DNA of 43,098 nt from an uncultured Lachnospiraceae bacterium (GCA_949840915.1 CATKXY010000022.1:1-43098), one strand, 5' to 3'. Shown: positions 34,455 through 43,098, counted from the stretch's first letter. Program-made: numbers and translations. Notes: a model not told the origin generated them from the sequence alone.

Positions 34455-35375
34455 ATGGAACTTTGGGTGCTTCCTATTATAATTGCGGTTCTTGTTATCT
34501 GGATATTCTTCAGCAGTATCAAGATCGTACCTCAGGCACAGGCCTTTGTGATGGAACGTCTGGGCGCTTATCAGGGTACCTGGTCGGTGGGATTTCATAT
34601 CAAGGTTCCTTTTATCGACAAGGTGGCTCGCAGAGTCAATCTGAAGGAGCAGGTCGCAGATTTCCCGCCTCAGCCTGTGATCACCAAGGATAATGCCTCC
34701 GTGAGAATCGACACAGTGGTATTCTATCAGATTACGGATCCCAAGCTGTTCACCTATGGCGTGGAGAATCCCATGATGGCTATCGAAAATCTGACAGCCA
34801 CCACACTGCGTAATATTATCGGCGACCTGGAGCTGGATCAGACACTGACATCCCGAGAGATCATCAATACCAAGATGCGTTCCGCTCTGGATATCGCCAC
34901 TGACCCCTGGGGCATCAAGGTTAATCGCGTGGAGTTGAAAAATATTATTCCGCCCGCTGAGATTCAGAACGCCATGGAGAAACAGATGAAGGCGGAGCGT
35001 GAGAGACGTGAGGCAGTAACCCGTGCGGAAGGTGAGAAGAAAGCCCGCATTCTGGAGGCCGAGGGTGAGAAGGAGTCTGCGATCCTGCGCGCCGAGGCAG
35101 AGAAGAAGTCTGCGATCCTGCGCGCCGAGGCTCAGAAGGAGAAGATGATCCGCGAGGCGGAAGGTGAGGCGGAGGCTATCCTCAAGGTGCAGCAGGCAAA
35201 TGCCGACGGTATCAGAATGCTGAGAGAGGCCGGAGCTGACGAGGCAGTGTTGAAGCTCAAGAGCCTGGAAGCTTTTGAGCGGGTTGCCGACGGTCAGGCT
35301 ACAACGATTTTGCTGCCTGCGGAGCTGCAGGGCATCGCAAGTCTGGGTGCCGCTCTGAAGGAAGGCATGAAATGA
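34455..35375 (+). CDS. SPFH/Band 7 (stomatin/QmcA-like) membrane protein
   Basis: The start at 34455 follows AAAGAGGTG; 306 residues. An N-terminal membrane helix (about 3-22) precedes a Band 7 domain with VPQAQAFVMERLGAYQGTW and the NPxxAIENLTATTLRNIIG-type helix. A long coiled coil (about 175-260) is rich in Ala, Glu and Lys and includes 11-residue repeats. QmcA/stomatin proteins organise membrane domains and interact with proteases. The pairing with NfeD is the classic arrangement. A 25-base DNA repeat lies within the coiled coil (35074-35098 and 35107-35131). Confidence 0.93.
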   Translation: MELWVLPIIIAVLVIWIFFSSIKIVPQAQAFVMERLGAYQGTWSVGFHIKVPFIDKVARRVNLKEQVADFPPQPVITKDNASVRIDTVVFYQITDPKLFTYGVENPMMAIENLTATTLRNIIGDLELDQTLTSREIINTKMRSALDIATDPWGIKVNRVELKNIIPPAEIQNAMEKQMKAERERREAVTRAEGEKKARILEAEGEKESAILRAEAEKKSAILRAEAQKEKMIREAEGEAEAILKVQQANADGIRMLREAGADEAVLKLKSLEAFERVADGQATTILLPAELQGIASLGAALKEGMK

Positions 35376-35438
35376 TAAACCGGACGGCGGAACGGATGAT
35401 TAAGCAGATACATTAAAAGAAGAGACTACAGGACAAGG

Positions 35439-36470
35439 ATGGGACAGACAATGGGACAGATATCAGAACGGACGACAGAGAAGACAGTGGATTTAAAAGG
35501 CCGGGATTTCCTGAAACTGCTGGATTTTACCCCGGAGGAGATCGCTTATCTTGTGGATTTGGCCGCGGATCTCAAGGAGAAAAAGAAAAAAGGCATTCCG
35601 GTGGATCATTTCAGGGGTAAAAACGTGGCGCTGATCTTTGAGAAGACCAGCACCCGCACCAGATGCGCTTTTGAGGTAGCCGCCCACGACTTAGGTATGG
35701 GCTGTACCTATCTGGACCCTTCCGGATCACAGATCGGCAAGAAGGAGAGCATCGCTGATACAGCCCGTGTGCTGGCAGGTATGTTCGAGGGTATCGAGTA
35801 CCGCGGTTACGGGCAGGAGATTGTGGAAGAACTGGCAAAATATTCCAAAGTACCTGTGTGGAACGGGCTGACCAATGAGTTCCATCCCACTCAGATGCTG
35901 GCGGATCTGCTCACCATCAAGGAGCATTTCGGACATCTGGAGGGCATCCGGCTGACGTATATGGGCGACGCCCGCTATAATATGGGCAATTCCCTGATGG
36001 TGGTCTGTGCCAAGATGGGTATGCATTTTACAGCCTGCACCACTGCGAAGTACTTTCCGGAGCAGGCTCTGACAGAGCAGTGCAGGGAGCTTGCAGCACA
36101 GACCGGCGGCAGTATCACGCTCACCGAGGATGTGCAGGCGGGGACAAAGAATGCCGACGTGATCTACACGGATGTGTGGGTGTCCATGGGCGAGCCCGAC
36201 GAGGTGTGGGAGGAACGCATCAGAGATCTCTCCCCTTATCAGGTCAACAGAGCAGTTATGGACAATGCGGGCGAAAATGCTATTTTCATGCACTGTCTTC
36301 CTGCGTTTCATGATCTGAAGACAAAGATCGGCGCACAGATGGGACAGCGCTTTGGCATCACGGAGATGGAGGTCACGGACGAAGTGTTTGAGTCCGCACA
36401 GTCTCTCGTGTTTGAGGAGGCCGAGAACCGTATGCATACCATCAAGGCGGTGATGGCAGCAACTTTATGA
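35439..36470 (+). CDS. argF: Ornithine carbamoyltransferase
   Basis: A 343-residue enzyme that forms citrulline from ornithine and carbamoyl phosphate. Motifs are the carbamoyl-phosphate loop [12 protein letters not shown], the HPTQMLAD segment, and the ornithine site HCLPAFHD, which identifies OTC rather than aspartate carbamoyltransferase. The start could be 35439 or an in-frame ATG at 35451; ACAGGACAAGG favours 35439. No other arginine-pathway gene is nearby, and it cannot be said whether it acts in synthesis or in arginine catabolism. Its TGA overlaps the ATG of the biotin ligase gene. Confidence 0.94.
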   Translation: MGQTMGQISERTTEKTVDLKGRDFLKLLDFTPEEIAYLVDLAADLKEKKKKGIPVDHFRGKNVALIFEKTSTRTRCAFEVAAHDLGMGCTYLDPSGSQIGKKESIADTARVLAGMFEGIEYRGYGQEIVEELAKYSKVPVWNGLTNEFHPTQMLADLLTIKEHFGHLEGIRLTYMGDARYNMGNSLMVVCAKMGMHFTACTTAKYFPEQALTEQCRELAAQTGGSITLTEDVQAGTKNADVIYTDVWVSMGEPDEVWEERIRDLSPYQVNRAVMDNAGENAIFMHCLPAFHDLKTKIGAQMGQRFGITEMEVTDEVFESAQSLVFEEAENRMHTIKAVMAATL

Positions 36471-37234
36471 AAACGGATCAAGCGATGCCGCCCCGCTATG
36501 TCTATGGCAGTCTGGACTCCACCAACGAGGAGGCAAAGCGCCTTGCCGCGCAGGGCGCTCCTCACGGCACGGTGGTGACGGCGGATATGCAGACGGCGGG
36601 TAAAGGACGCAGAGGCCGAAGCTGGGTGAGCCCGCCGGGGACAAATATCTATTTTACATTGATCGTAAGACCGGAGTTTGCGCCTGAGAAGGCATCCATG
36701 CTTACATTGGTTGCCGCCCATGCCCTGACCCGGGGGATCGCCCGGGAGACGGGACTGGCGCCGGGGATCAAATGGCCCAATGATCTTGTCATTGACGGGA
36801 AAAAGGTCTGCGGCATTCTCACAGAGATGAGTGTGGAACAGGGAGTGATCCGTCATGTGGTCATCGGAGCGGGCATCAATGTGCGGGAGCAGAGTTTCCC
36901 GGCAGAGCTTGCGGACAGGGCGGTGTCGCTGGATGCTGCCTGCGGTGCACGCGTGGACAGAGAACGTCTGCTGGACGCTGTGCTGGAGGCTTTTAAAGAA
37001 GATTATGAAGAGTTCTGCAGGACGGGGTCCCTGGCATCGATCAGGGACTCCTATGATCGTTTGCTGGTAAACCGTGACAGAGAAGTCTGTGTGCTGGAGC
37101 CCGGAGGAGAGTACCGGGGGATATCCAGAGGCATCACGGACACCGGGGAGCTGAGAGTGGAGCTGCCGGACGGGAGGATCCGTCTGGTGTTTGCGGGGGA
37201 GGTCTCCGTGCGGGGAATTTACGGATATGTCTGA
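36467..37234 (+). CDS. birA: Biotin--[acetyl-CoA-carboxylase] ligase (no DNA-binding domain)
   Basis: A 255-residue protein whose start overlaps the argF stop (ATGA). It attaches biotin to carboxylases through biotinyl-AMP. Motifs are the biotinyl-AMP loop GKGRRGRSW, a downstream KWPNDL with the catalytic Lys, GILTEM, and GAGINV. A C-terminal SH3-like domain follows. The N-terminal helix-turn-helix of bifunctional BirA is absent, so it should be an enzyme only, not a repressor. Confidence 0.93.
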   Translation: MKTDQAMPPRYVYGSLDSTNEEAKRLAAQGAPHGTVVTADMQTAGKGRRGRSWVSPPGTNIYFTLIVRPEFAPEKASMLTLVAAHALTRGIARETGLAPGIKWPNDLVIDGKKVCGILTEMSVEQGVIRHVVIGAGINVREQSFPAELADRAVSLDAACGARVDRERLLDAVLEAFKEDYEEFCRTGSLASIRDSYDRLLVNRDREVCVLEPGGEYRGISRGITDTGELRVELPDGRIRLVFAGEVSVRGIYGYV

Positions 37235-37264
37235 CAGACATATTGGCGGACGGAAAGGAAAAGG

Positions 37265-37624
37265 ATGGAAGAAAAGCGTATTGTGCTCTGCGGCGCCAAT
37301 GCCTATGAGAAAAAATACTATTTTAACGAACGGTTTGCAGGCATTCCTGACTCGGTAAAGGATGAGCTGCACATCATTTGCGTACTTTTTACGGAGGAGG
37401 TAGGCGGTATATTTACCATCGTCTTTGAGGAGGACGGGACGCTGTCTCTTGAGACGGACGCCGAGGAGAGCGATATCTATTATGACGAAATTTCAAGCGG
37501 TCTGCTTGTGGGAGAGATCCGCCGCAAGCGGCAGGAGCTGTTTGAATCTCTGAGCCTGTATTATCGCGTTTTCATACTGAAGGAAGATGTATCGGAACTT
37601 TTGGAGAGCCGGGAGGAGCTATGA
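37265..37624 (+). CDS. Conserved hypothetical protein (119 aa, DUF6145-like)
   Basis: A 119-residue acidic protein with AAGGAAAAGG before the ATG. It begins [20 protein letters not shown] and contains [21 protein letters not shown], a pattern I associate with a Lachnospiraceae family named DUF6145, though this could not be checked. There is no signal peptide or membrane helix. The stop codon overlaps an ATG and lies two bases before the coaX start, so translation of coaX is probably coupled. Function unknown. Confidence 0.7.
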   Translation: MEEKRIVLCGANAYEKKYYFNERFAGIPDSVKDELHIICVLFTEEVGGIFTIVFEEDGTLSLETDAEESDIYYDEISSGLLVGEIRRKRQELFESLSLYYRVFILKEDVSELLESREEL

Positions 37625-37625
37625 T

Positions 37626-38396
37626 ATGATTCTTGTGATGGATGTGGGCAACACGAATATGACATTCGGAGTGTATGAAGGGGAGGAGCTTAGGGCCACG
37701 TTTCGCCTTATGAGCAAAGTCTCCCGCACTTCTGACGAATATGGCATTCTCATCACGCAGCTTTTGCAGAACAGCGGAATCGAGCCCAAAGCGCTTGCCG
37801 GTTCCATCGTTGCCAGTGTGGTGCCGGCGGTGATGCATTCCCTTCTGGGAGCGCTGACGCGCTACACGGGGACCCGTCCGATGATTGTCGGGCCGGGGGT
37901 CAAGACCGGGATCCGCATCACCACGGAGGATCCGAAGTCCATAGGCGCAGACCGCATCGTGGATGCCGTGGCAGCCTATGAAAAATACGGGGGTCCTGTG
38001 CTGGTGCTTGATTTCAGCACAGCCACCACCTATGATCTGATCACAGCCGACGGTTGCTTTGCCGCGGGAATCACAGCACCGGGCATCCGTATCAGCGCCG
38101 AGGCGCTCTGGAGCCGGACGGCAAAGCTTCCCGATATCGAGATCAGGCGGCCTAAGTCTATTCTGGCCCAGGAAACAGTCACAAGTATGCAGGCGGGAGT
38201 CATGTACGGACAGATCGGGCAGACGGAATACATCATCAAAAAGGTGCGGGAGGAAAGCGGCCTGGAGAACCTGAAGGTGGTAGCTACCGGCGGCATGGGC
38301 AGACTCATTGCCGATGAGACGGATTCCATTGATATTTACGATCCTTCCCTTACTATGGACGGTCTGAGACTGATCTATGACAAAAATACGAGATAA
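37626..38396 (+). CDS. coaX: Type III pantothenate kinase
   Basis: The start at 37626 follows GGGAGGAGC; 256 residues. It phosphorylates pantothenate, the first step of coenzyme A synthesis. Motifs are the N-terminal phosphate-binding [12 protein letters not shown], a [16 protein letters not shown] segment with the catalytic Asp region, DFSTATTYD, and ATGGMGRLI near the C terminus. CoaX enzymes are not feedback-inhibited by CoA and need a monovalent cation. It lies between a biotin ligase and a tRNA-modifying gene in one tightly packed unit. Confidence 0.95.
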   Translation: MILVMDVGNTNMTFGVYEGEELRATFRLMSKVSRTSDEYGILITQLLQNSGIEPKALAGSIVASVVPAVMHSLLGALTRYTGTRPMIVGPGVKTGIRITTEDPKSIGADRIVDAVAAYEKYGGPVLVLDFSTATTYDLITADGCFAAGITAPGIRISAEALWSRTAKLPDIEIRRPKSILAQETVTSMQAGVMYGQIGQTEYIIKKVREESGLENLKVVATGGMGRLIADETDSIDIYDPSLTMDGLRLIYDKNTR

Positions 38397-38411
38397 AGAG
38401 AGGACAGGAAC

Positions 38412-39377
38412 GTGCCCCAACTCACGATAGGAGGCGTCACCCTCCCCAATAATTTGATTTTGGCTCCCATGGCAGGTGTATCGGACCTGCCTTTTCGCCT
38501 GTTATGCCATGAACAGGGGGCAGGGCTGGTGTGCATGGAGATGGTCAGCGCCAAGGCTATCCTGCACAACAACAAGAATACGGACAGCCTCATGGAGATA
38601 CATCCTGAGGAGGGGTATGCCTCATTGCAGCTGTTTGGATCTGATCCGGCCATACTGGCCGAGATGGCAAAACGCATTGAGAACAAACCCCATGCTTTTC
38701 TCGATCTGAACATGGGATGTCCTGTGCCGAAGGTGGTCAACAACGGAGAGGGATCGGCGCTGATGAAAAATCCGGGACTGGTGGAGGAGATTCTGAGCAG
38801 TCTGGTAAAATCCACCTGCAAGCCGGTCACTGTCAAGATCCGCAAAGGCTTCGACGACGCCCATGTCAATGCGGTGGAGATCGCAAAGATCGCAGAGAGC
38901 TGCGGCGTGGCGGCGGTGGCTGTCCACGGACGCACCAGAGAGCAGTATTACAGCGGACAGGCTGACTGGGATATCATTGCCCGGGTGAAGGATGCGGTGA
39001 GCATTCCGGTTTTGGGAAACGGCGATGTGGACAGCCCCGAAAAGGCCAAGAAGCTGCTCGAGCAGACCGGATGCGACGGCGTTCTGATCGGCCGCGCTGC
39101 CCGGGGAAATCCTTGGATATTCAGGGAGATCAGCCGTTATCTGGAGGACGGGACACTTCTTCCCCGACCGGATAATGCGGAGAAAAAGGATATGGTCCTG
39201 CGCCATGCGGCGCTGCAGCTGCAATACAAGGGAGAATATATCGGTGTGCGGGAGATGCGCAAGCACCTCTCCTGGTACACGGCGGGTTTGCCGGGTTCCG
39301 CCCGTTTCCGCCGGCAGATCAATGCCATGACTACCATGGAGGATCTGACGGAGAGCGTGGAGCACATTTTCGTTTGA
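38412..39377 (+). CDS. dusB: tRNA-dihydrouridine synthase (DusB type)
   Basis: A 321-residue FMN enzyme that reduces uridine in tRNA. The GTG at 38412 follows AGGACAGGA; the next ATG (38470) would remove the first barrel strand. Motifs are APMAGVSDLPFR, NMGCPVPKVVNNGEGSALM with the catalytic Cys, VAVHGRTREQYYSG, and GRAARGNPW in the phosphate site. The gene starts 15 bases after the coaX stop and is part of the same run. Confidence 0.93.
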   Translation: MPQLTIGGVTLPNNLILAPMAGVSDLPFRLLCHEQGAGLVCMEMVSAKAILHNNKNTDSLMEIHPEEGYASLQLFGSDPAILAEMAKRIENKPHAFLDLNMGCPVPKVVNNGEGSALMKNPGLVEEILSSLVKSTCKPVTVKIRKGFDDAHVNAVEIAKIAESCGVAAVAVHGRTREQYYSGQADWDIIARVKDAVSIPVLGNGDVDSPEKAKKLLEQTGCDGVLIGRAARGNPWIFREISRYLEDGTLLPRPDNAEKKDMVLRHAALQLQYKGEYIGVREMRKHLSWYTAGLPGSARFRRQINAMTTMEDLTESVEHIFV

Positions 39378-39440
39378 CCGTCCCTGAGGGTCCTTTGAAA
39401 ACATGTCACATATTTCGGCGGCGGATGCATATAATGGAGC

Positions 39441-40322
39441 ATGGACACGATAGTTAATATATGTTATCAGAGCAATACCGTCCGGCAGGGTGCGCTGCCG
39501 AAATCAAAATCTAAGCCGGGATCAGACTGCTCCTTTGAGATTCAGGAGTTTGTGCTGACGGACTATCGGATGGTGCGGGTCACAATCAGAGAGGACGCTG
39601 CCCCGTCCCGCCGTCGTGCAGGAGGTACGCGTCTGCCATTTTTGAGGCCGATAATCCGCCTGTGGGGACGCATATGCTCCGCCGTGCAAAACCGTCGGCT
39701 GAGGCGCAGACAGAAACGGGAGCGGACACGGCTCCGGGAGGAGCTGGGAGAGGCGCTTGCCCCGCTTTTGGAGGAATCGGGGGACAATACGCTGGTGTAT
39801 ACAGAGAGCGTGCCGGAGGACTGTTGGGTGAGAGCGCTGCTTCCGCTGCCTGAGTTTGACGGGTATCTGGAGAAAAAATGGGTACACGGCCTGCTTTCCT
39901 GTGCAAAACATGCGCATTTTGTCGTGCTGGGCAATGCCTCCTGCCTGCAGGAGCTTCTATGCGAGCTGTCGCCCCGGATGAAGAGCCTGCTGTGGATCGC
40001 GCCGGATCTGACCTATGGAGAACAGCTGGAGGAATTTGCGGAGGAATTTTTTCAGGAATACGGACTGGCGATCGATCTGCATTTTCTGCCCGACAACGGT
40101 ACCTACGGCCAGATACGGATCCGGGAGGAACGCTTCAGTGAACCTGTCAATGTGCTGGATTTTACGGGAGAAAAGTACATTCCTCTTTTTGACCCGCCGG
40201 CCGGCAGCGTCTGGCTGGATATGGGGGCTGTGCGGGAGAAGGAGCTGCGGATCGAGGTGCGCAGACTCAAATGCACTTATTTTTCGCTGAGAAAAATGTG
40301 GAGAGAGCTGCATAAGTCCTGA
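39441..40322 (+). CDS. Hypothetical protein (293 aa)
   Basis: The frame is open from an ATG at 39441, but GGAG lies only one base before it and a TATAAT at 39430-39435 would place transcription start right at this codon, so the message may be leaderless or the true start further downstream. The product has an Arg-rich segment at about 50-100 and a mixed alpha/beta C-terminal part with VWLDMGAVREKELRIEVRR. There is no signal peptide and I recognise no domain. Codon use resembles the neighbours, and the length and lack of a competing frame support a real gene. Confidence 0.6.
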   Translation: MDTIVNICYQSNTVRQGALPKSKSKPGSDCSFEIQEFVLTDYRMVRVTIREDAAPSRRRAGGTRLPFLRPIIRLWGRICSAVQNRRLRRRQKRERTRLREELGEALAPLLEESGDNTLVYTESVPEDCWVRALLPLPEFDGYLEKKWVHGLLSCAKHAHFVVLGNASCLQELLCELSPRMKSLLWIAPDLTYGEQLEEFAEEFFQEYGLAIDLHFLPDNGTYGQIRIREERFSEPVNVLDFTGEKYIPLFDPPAGSVWLDMGAVREKELRIEVRRLKCTYFSLRKMWRELHKS

Positions 40323-40339
40323 AAAACAGCGGCGACTCC

Positions 40340-40368
40340 TTGACACTGAACGATAAAACGGGTATAAT
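40340..40368 (+). promoter_or_regulatory. Consensus sigma-A promoter of greA-lysS
   Basis: A perfect TTGACA (40340-40345) and a perfect TATAAT (40363-40368) are separated by exactly 17 bases. The leader to the greA start is about 110 bases of AT-rich sequence without a clear hairpin. Confidence 0.92.
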
Positions 40369-40484
40369 ACCTAAGTTAATTGAGAAGAGCGAACAAACAT
40401 AAAAAGTGAAATAAAGCGAAGCAAAATCAAAATAGAGACTGACCGTCAGGAGTATGGAATCTACAAACAGAAAGGTGAAATGTG

Positions 40485-40967
40485 ATGCAGGAGAAGAAGA
40501 ATATTTTAACCTATGAGGGACTCAGGAAGTATGAAGATGAGCTGCATGAGCTGAAGGTGGTAAAACGCCAGGAGGTGGCCCAGAAGATCAAGGAAGCCAG
40601 AGAGCAGGGAGATCTCTCCGAGAATGCCGAGTACGATGCGGCGAAGGATGAACAGAGAGACATAGAAGCGAGAATCGAAGAACTGGAAAACATCCTGAAA
40701 AACGCCGAAGTCGTGGTGGAGGACGAGGTGGATCTGGACAAGATCAACGTAGGGTGCAAGGTGAGAATCCTTGACATCGAGTACAGCGAAGAGCTCGAGT
40801 ACAAGATCGTCGGTTCGGCCGAGGCGGACAGTTTAAAGGGTAAGATTTCCAACGAGAGCCCTGTGGGCAGAGCGTTGCTGGGCAAACGTGTCAACGATAC
40901 CGTTGAGGTGGAGACGCCCGCCGGCGTATTTGTATATAAGATATTGGAGATTCAGAGAAGCAACTAG
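40485..40967 (+). CDS. greA: Transcription elongation factor GreA
   Basis: The ATG at 40485 follows AAAGGTG; an adjacent upstream GTG is less likely. The 160-residue protein rescues backtracked RNA polymerase by stimulating transcript cleavage. It has the N-terminal coiled-coil hairpin with the acidic tip region ([19 protein letters not shown]) and a C-terminal FKBP-like domain containing [13 protein letters not shown]. The lysS gene follows 57 bases later, a greA-lysS order I recall in other Clostridia. Confidence 0.96.
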   Translation: MQEKKNILTYEGLRKYEDELHELKVVKRQEVAQKIKEAREQGDLSENAEYDAAKDEQRDIEARIEELENILKNAEVVVEDEVDLDKINVGCKVRILDIEYSEELEYKIVGSAEADSLKGKISNESPVGRALLGKRVNDTVEVETPAGVFVYKILEIQRSN

Positions 40968-40979
40968 AGTGTGCGCAGC

Positions 40980-40999
40980 GTCTGTCAGCGCTGACAGAC
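40980..40999. repeat. 20-bp perfect palindrome between greA and lysS
   Basis: GTCTGTCAGC followed directly by its reverse complement GCTGACAGAC lies 12 bases after greA and 25 bases before lysS. No T run follows, so it is not a terminator. It could be an RNA hairpin for differential stability or a protein-binding site. Confidence 0.7.
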
Positions 41000-41024
41000 A
41001 CATTGGAGAAAAGAGGAAAGAGAC

Positions 41025-42557
41025 GTGGCAGAAGAACGGCAGAATACAAAGGCACCGGCACAGGAGCAGCAGAACGCAAAGGGTTCGGCGCAGGAACAGG
41101 ATATCAACCAGCTTTTGATGGTGCGCCGGGAAAAACTGGCAGCACTGCAGGAGGCGGGCAAGGATCCCTTTCAGATAACCAGATACGATGTGACACATCA
41201 CAGTGCTGATATCAAGGAGCATTTTGAGGAGCTGGAGGGCAGAACTGTCCGCATAGCCGGACGCATGATGTCCAAACGCATCATGGGCAAGGCTTCCTTC
41301 TGCAATATACAGGATCTGCCCGGCAATATTCAGTCCTATGTGGCCCGGGACAGCGTGGGTGAGGAGTCTTATGCCGATTTCAAAAAATATGATGTAGGCG
41401 ATATCGTCGGGATTGAGGGCGAGGTATTTAAGACGAAGACAGGTGAGATTTCCGTCCATGCCCAGCGGATCGATCTGCTCTCCAAGAGTCTGCAGATACT
41501 GCCTGAGAAATACCACGGGCTGACCAACACGGATATCCGCTATCGTCAGCGCTATACGGATCTGATCATGGATGCGGAAGTAAAGGACACCTTTGTAAAG
41601 CGCTCCAGGATCATCAGTGCCATCAGGCGTTATCTGGAGGATCAGGGATTTCTGGAGGTAGAGACCCCTATGCTGGTATCCAACGCGGGCGGCGCGGCAG
41701 CGCGGCCTTTCGAGACCCATTACAATGCGCTGGACGAGGATGTAAAGCTCCGCATCTCACTGGAGCTGTATCTCAAGAGACTGATCGTAGGCGGACTTGA
41801 GCGCGTGTTCGAGATCGGACGCGTGTTCAGAAACGAAGGGCTGGACACCAGACATAATCCTGAATTTACGCTGATGGAGCTCTATCAGGCCTACACTGAT
41901 TACAATGGCATGATGGATCTGACCGAGAATATGTTTCGTTATGTGGCACAGGAGGTCTGCGGCACAACACTGATCCCTTACGCCGAAGAGATGATTGATC
42001 TGGGAAAAGCTTTTGAGCGTATGACCATGGTAGATGCGGTGAAGAAATATGCAGGTGTGGACTTTGAGCAGATTCCCGACACTGCGGCGGCCAAAAAGCT
42101 TGCGGACGAAAAGGGAGTACATTACGAGGCACGTCATGAGAAGGGTGATATCCTGAATCTCTTCTTTGAGGAATTTGTGGAGGAACATCTGATCCAGCCT
42201 GTGTTTATCATGGATCATCCGGTGGAGATTTCTCCCTTGACCAAGAGAAAGCCGGACAAGCCCGATTATGTGGAGCGCTTCGAGCTCTTTATCTATGGCC
42301 GCGAGATGTGCAACGCGTACTCGGAGCTGAACGACCCCATCGACCAGCGCCAGCGGTTCAAGGCTCAGGAGGCGGCTCTGGCAGCAGGGGACGAGGAGGC
42401 CAACACCACGGACGAAGACTTTATGAACGCGTTGGAGATTGGTATGCCGCCCACCGGTGGTATCGGATACGGCATAGACAGACTCGTAATGCTGCTTACC
42501 AATTCACCGGCAATCAGGGATGTGCTGCTGTTCCCGACGATGCGAAGTACAACCTAA
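41025..42557 (+). CDS. lysS: Lysyl-tRNA synthetase (class II)
   Basis: A 510-residue enzyme; the GTG start follows AAGAGGAAAGAG. It charges tRNA-Lys. A Gln/Ala-rich N-terminal extension of about 25 residues precedes the OB-fold anticodon domain (TVRIAGRMMSKRIMGKASF). The class II catalytic core follows, with motif 2 FRNEGLDTRHNPEFT and motif 3 GIGYGIDRLVMLL. The length is normal for bacterial LysRS, and the C terminus ends shortly after LLFPTM as usual. It is probably expressed from the greA promoter. Confidence 0.96.
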   Translation: MAEERQNTKAPAQEQQNAKGSAQEQDINQLLMVRREKLAALQEAGKDPFQITRYDVTHHSADIKEHFEELEGRTVRIAGRMMSKRIMGKASFCNIQDLPGNIQSYVARDSVGEESYADFKKYDVGDIVGIEGEVFKTKTGEISVHAQRIDLLSKSLQILPEKYHGLTNTDIRYRQRYTDLIMDAEVKDTFVKRSRIISAIRRYLEDQGFLEVETPMLVSNAGGAAARPFETHYNALDEDVKLRISLELYLKRLIVGGLERVFEIGRVFRNEGLDTRHNPEFTLMELYQAYTDYNGMMDLTENMFRYVAQEVCGTTLIPYAEEMIDLGKAFERMTMVDAVKKYAGVDFEQIPDTAAAKKLADEKGVHYEARHEKGDILNLFFEEFVEEHLIQPVFIMDHPVEISPLTKRKPDKPDYVERFELFIYGREMCNAYSELNDPIDQRQRFKAQEAALAAGDEEANTTDEDFMNALEIGMPPTGGIGYGIDRLVMLLTNSPAIRDVLLFPTMRSTT

Positions 42558-42676
42558 AAAATCCAGTATTTATGCGGGTTTGAAGGGTGTGGGTGTAGAG
42601 CGGCAAATTATAGTTCCTAAAGATACAGCAATCGCTACAAAATAAAATATCTGTGTACCGCGGAGCTCCTATGAGA

Positions 42677-42705
42677 GCGTGCTTCAGAAAAGAGCACGCT
42701 TTTTT
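42677..42705 (+). terminator. Terminator of greA-lysS
   Basis: GCGTGCT (42677-42683) pairs with AGCACGC (42693-42699), followed by TTTTTT. Confidence 0.9.
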
Positions 42706-42762
42706 CTATGCTGTTTTTCAGCTAAGATAAACAGGTAATGATAAAGGAGGAGCCCCATACGA

Positions 42763-42966
42763 ATGATACGGATCTATACAGTTTTCAGCCAGTTATATAA
42801 GCTGCCCCTGACAGACCGGAAATGGCTGGAGCAGGACCATGCAAGCTTCAAAGGATTGGGAGCATCCTGTCCACACTGTGGTGCGAAAAGCTGCCTGAAA
42901 GAATTCGGGTATTACGAGAGATACCTGATAGAACTGGAGTCAGGTATTTCTCGTTTAGGGAAATAA
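42763..42966 (+). pseudogene. Truncated zinc-ribbon-like ORF (possible DUF6431-type remnant)
   Basis: A 67-codon frame with a good AAAGGAGG upstream. It contains LGASCPHCGAKSCLKEFGYYERYLIELESG, here split as CPHCG then YYERYLIELE: the first CxxC of a zinc ribbon followed by the strand seen in short proteins that accompany transposases. A full-length member should continue with a second CxxC pair, but the frame ends after a few unrelated residues, next to the left end of an IS256-type element. I call it a 5' fragment of an insertion-sequence-associated gene; the family name is from memory. Confidence 0.5.
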
Positions 42967-42969
42967 GAA

Positions 42970-43098
42970 AAGAGAATGTGAAACTTTTTCTGTAAATAGC
43001 TTTTGGATGGTCTTCTATGATAAAATAAAAAATCATAGGAGGCCTTTTAACATGGCAAGAGAAAAGAAACCTGTACACAGAGTACAAATGACACAAGG
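42970..43098 (+). mobile_element. Left end of an IS256-family insertion sequence (partial)
   Basis: The sequence AGAGAATGTGAAACTTTTTC near 42971 looks like the terminal inverted repeat, followed by about 60 bases of leader and a transposase start at 43052. The right end lies outside the window, so terminal repeats and target duplication cannot be compared. The exact left boundary is approximate. Confidence 0.65.
43052..43098 (+). CDS. IS256-family transposase, N-terminal fragment (cut by window end)
   Basis: An ATG preceded by ATAGGAGG opens a frame of 15 codons, MAREKKPVHRVQMTQ, that runs off the window. The first residues match what I remember of IS256-type (Mutator-like) transposases of Lachnospiraceae. 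With so few residues the call rests on this start, the ribosome binding site and the adjacent terminal-repeat-like sequence. Confidence 0.6.
   Translation, partial: MAREKKPVHRVQMTQ

Noticed and set aside
36308..37372. 354-codon minus-strand frame spanning argF-birA
   Set aside because: It crosses two certain genes and their junction, and has no ribosome binding site.
1..43098. CRISPR array, tRNA or rRNA genes, prophage
   Set aside because: No regularly spaced identical repeats, cloverleaf-like sequence, rRNA segments or phage genes were found; tRNAscan-SE or Infernal would be needed to exclude small RNAs fully.

Overview
This window looks like a chromosomal segment of an anaerobic Gram-positive bacterium of the class Clostridia, most likely a gut Lachnospiraceae. 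The grounds are strong AGGAGG-type ribosome binding sites, sigma-A-like promoters, a SAM-I (S-box) riboswitch in front of metK, a RelQ-type small alarmone synthetase, a SleB-like cell-wall hydrolase with SH3 domains, BspA-type leucine-rich repeats, small conserved proteins of Lachnospiraceae type, and an IS256-type element at the right edge. No rRNA, tRNA or CRISPR array was seen. The species assignment is inference; no marker gene was compared with a database.

Layout. 1-4.0 kb: a VWA/metallopeptidase-like protein, a MoxR-type AAA+ ATPase and a leucine-rich-repeat protein in one tight transcription unit. 4.0-6.4 kb: a eukaryotic-type UDP-sugar pyrophosphorylase and galE, which together supply UDP-glucose and UDP-galactose. 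6.4-7.4 kb, minus strand: a hemolysin III/PAQR membrane protein and a small conserved protein. 7.7-11.6 kb: RelQ, a membrane-anchored coiled-coil protein built from 11-residue repeats, a flavin reductase-like protein, and DNA polymerase IV on the minus strand. 11.7-17.0 kb: a LysM-G5-M23 peptidoglycan peptidase, murA, then SAM riboswitch-metK-merR. 17.2-25.7 kb: a single secreted protein of about 2,828 residues with three pectin-esterase domains. 25.9-33.7 kb: dnaE, pfkA, a TrmH-family methyltransferase, proC and a SleB-like hydrolase. 33.9-42.6 kb: NfeD plus SPFH protein, argF, birA, a small conserved protein, coaX, dusB, a hypothetical gene, greA and lysS. 42.7-43.1 kb: a truncated zinc-ribbon-like ORF and the left end of an IS256-type insertion sequence that runs off the window.

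Most of the window is housekeeping. Three parts stand out. First, the giant protein carries an SGNH/GDSL esterase (CE12-like), a pectin methylesterase (CE8-like) and a second SGNH esterase in one chain, followed by about five Ig-like repeats, with no lyase, transporter or sugar-specific regulator around it. Second, both peptidoglycan hydrolase genes carry TGTWAH-type repeats in front of them (a spacing-perfect WalR-like box at 11629-11645 and five helically phased half-sites at 32474-32518), suggesting a shared cell-wall stress regulon. Third, the coiled-coil gene encodes ten consecutive 11-residue repeats followed by one C-terminal membrane helix. Start codons were chosen by ribosome binding sites and family alignment from memory; functions rest on motifs visible in the translations.
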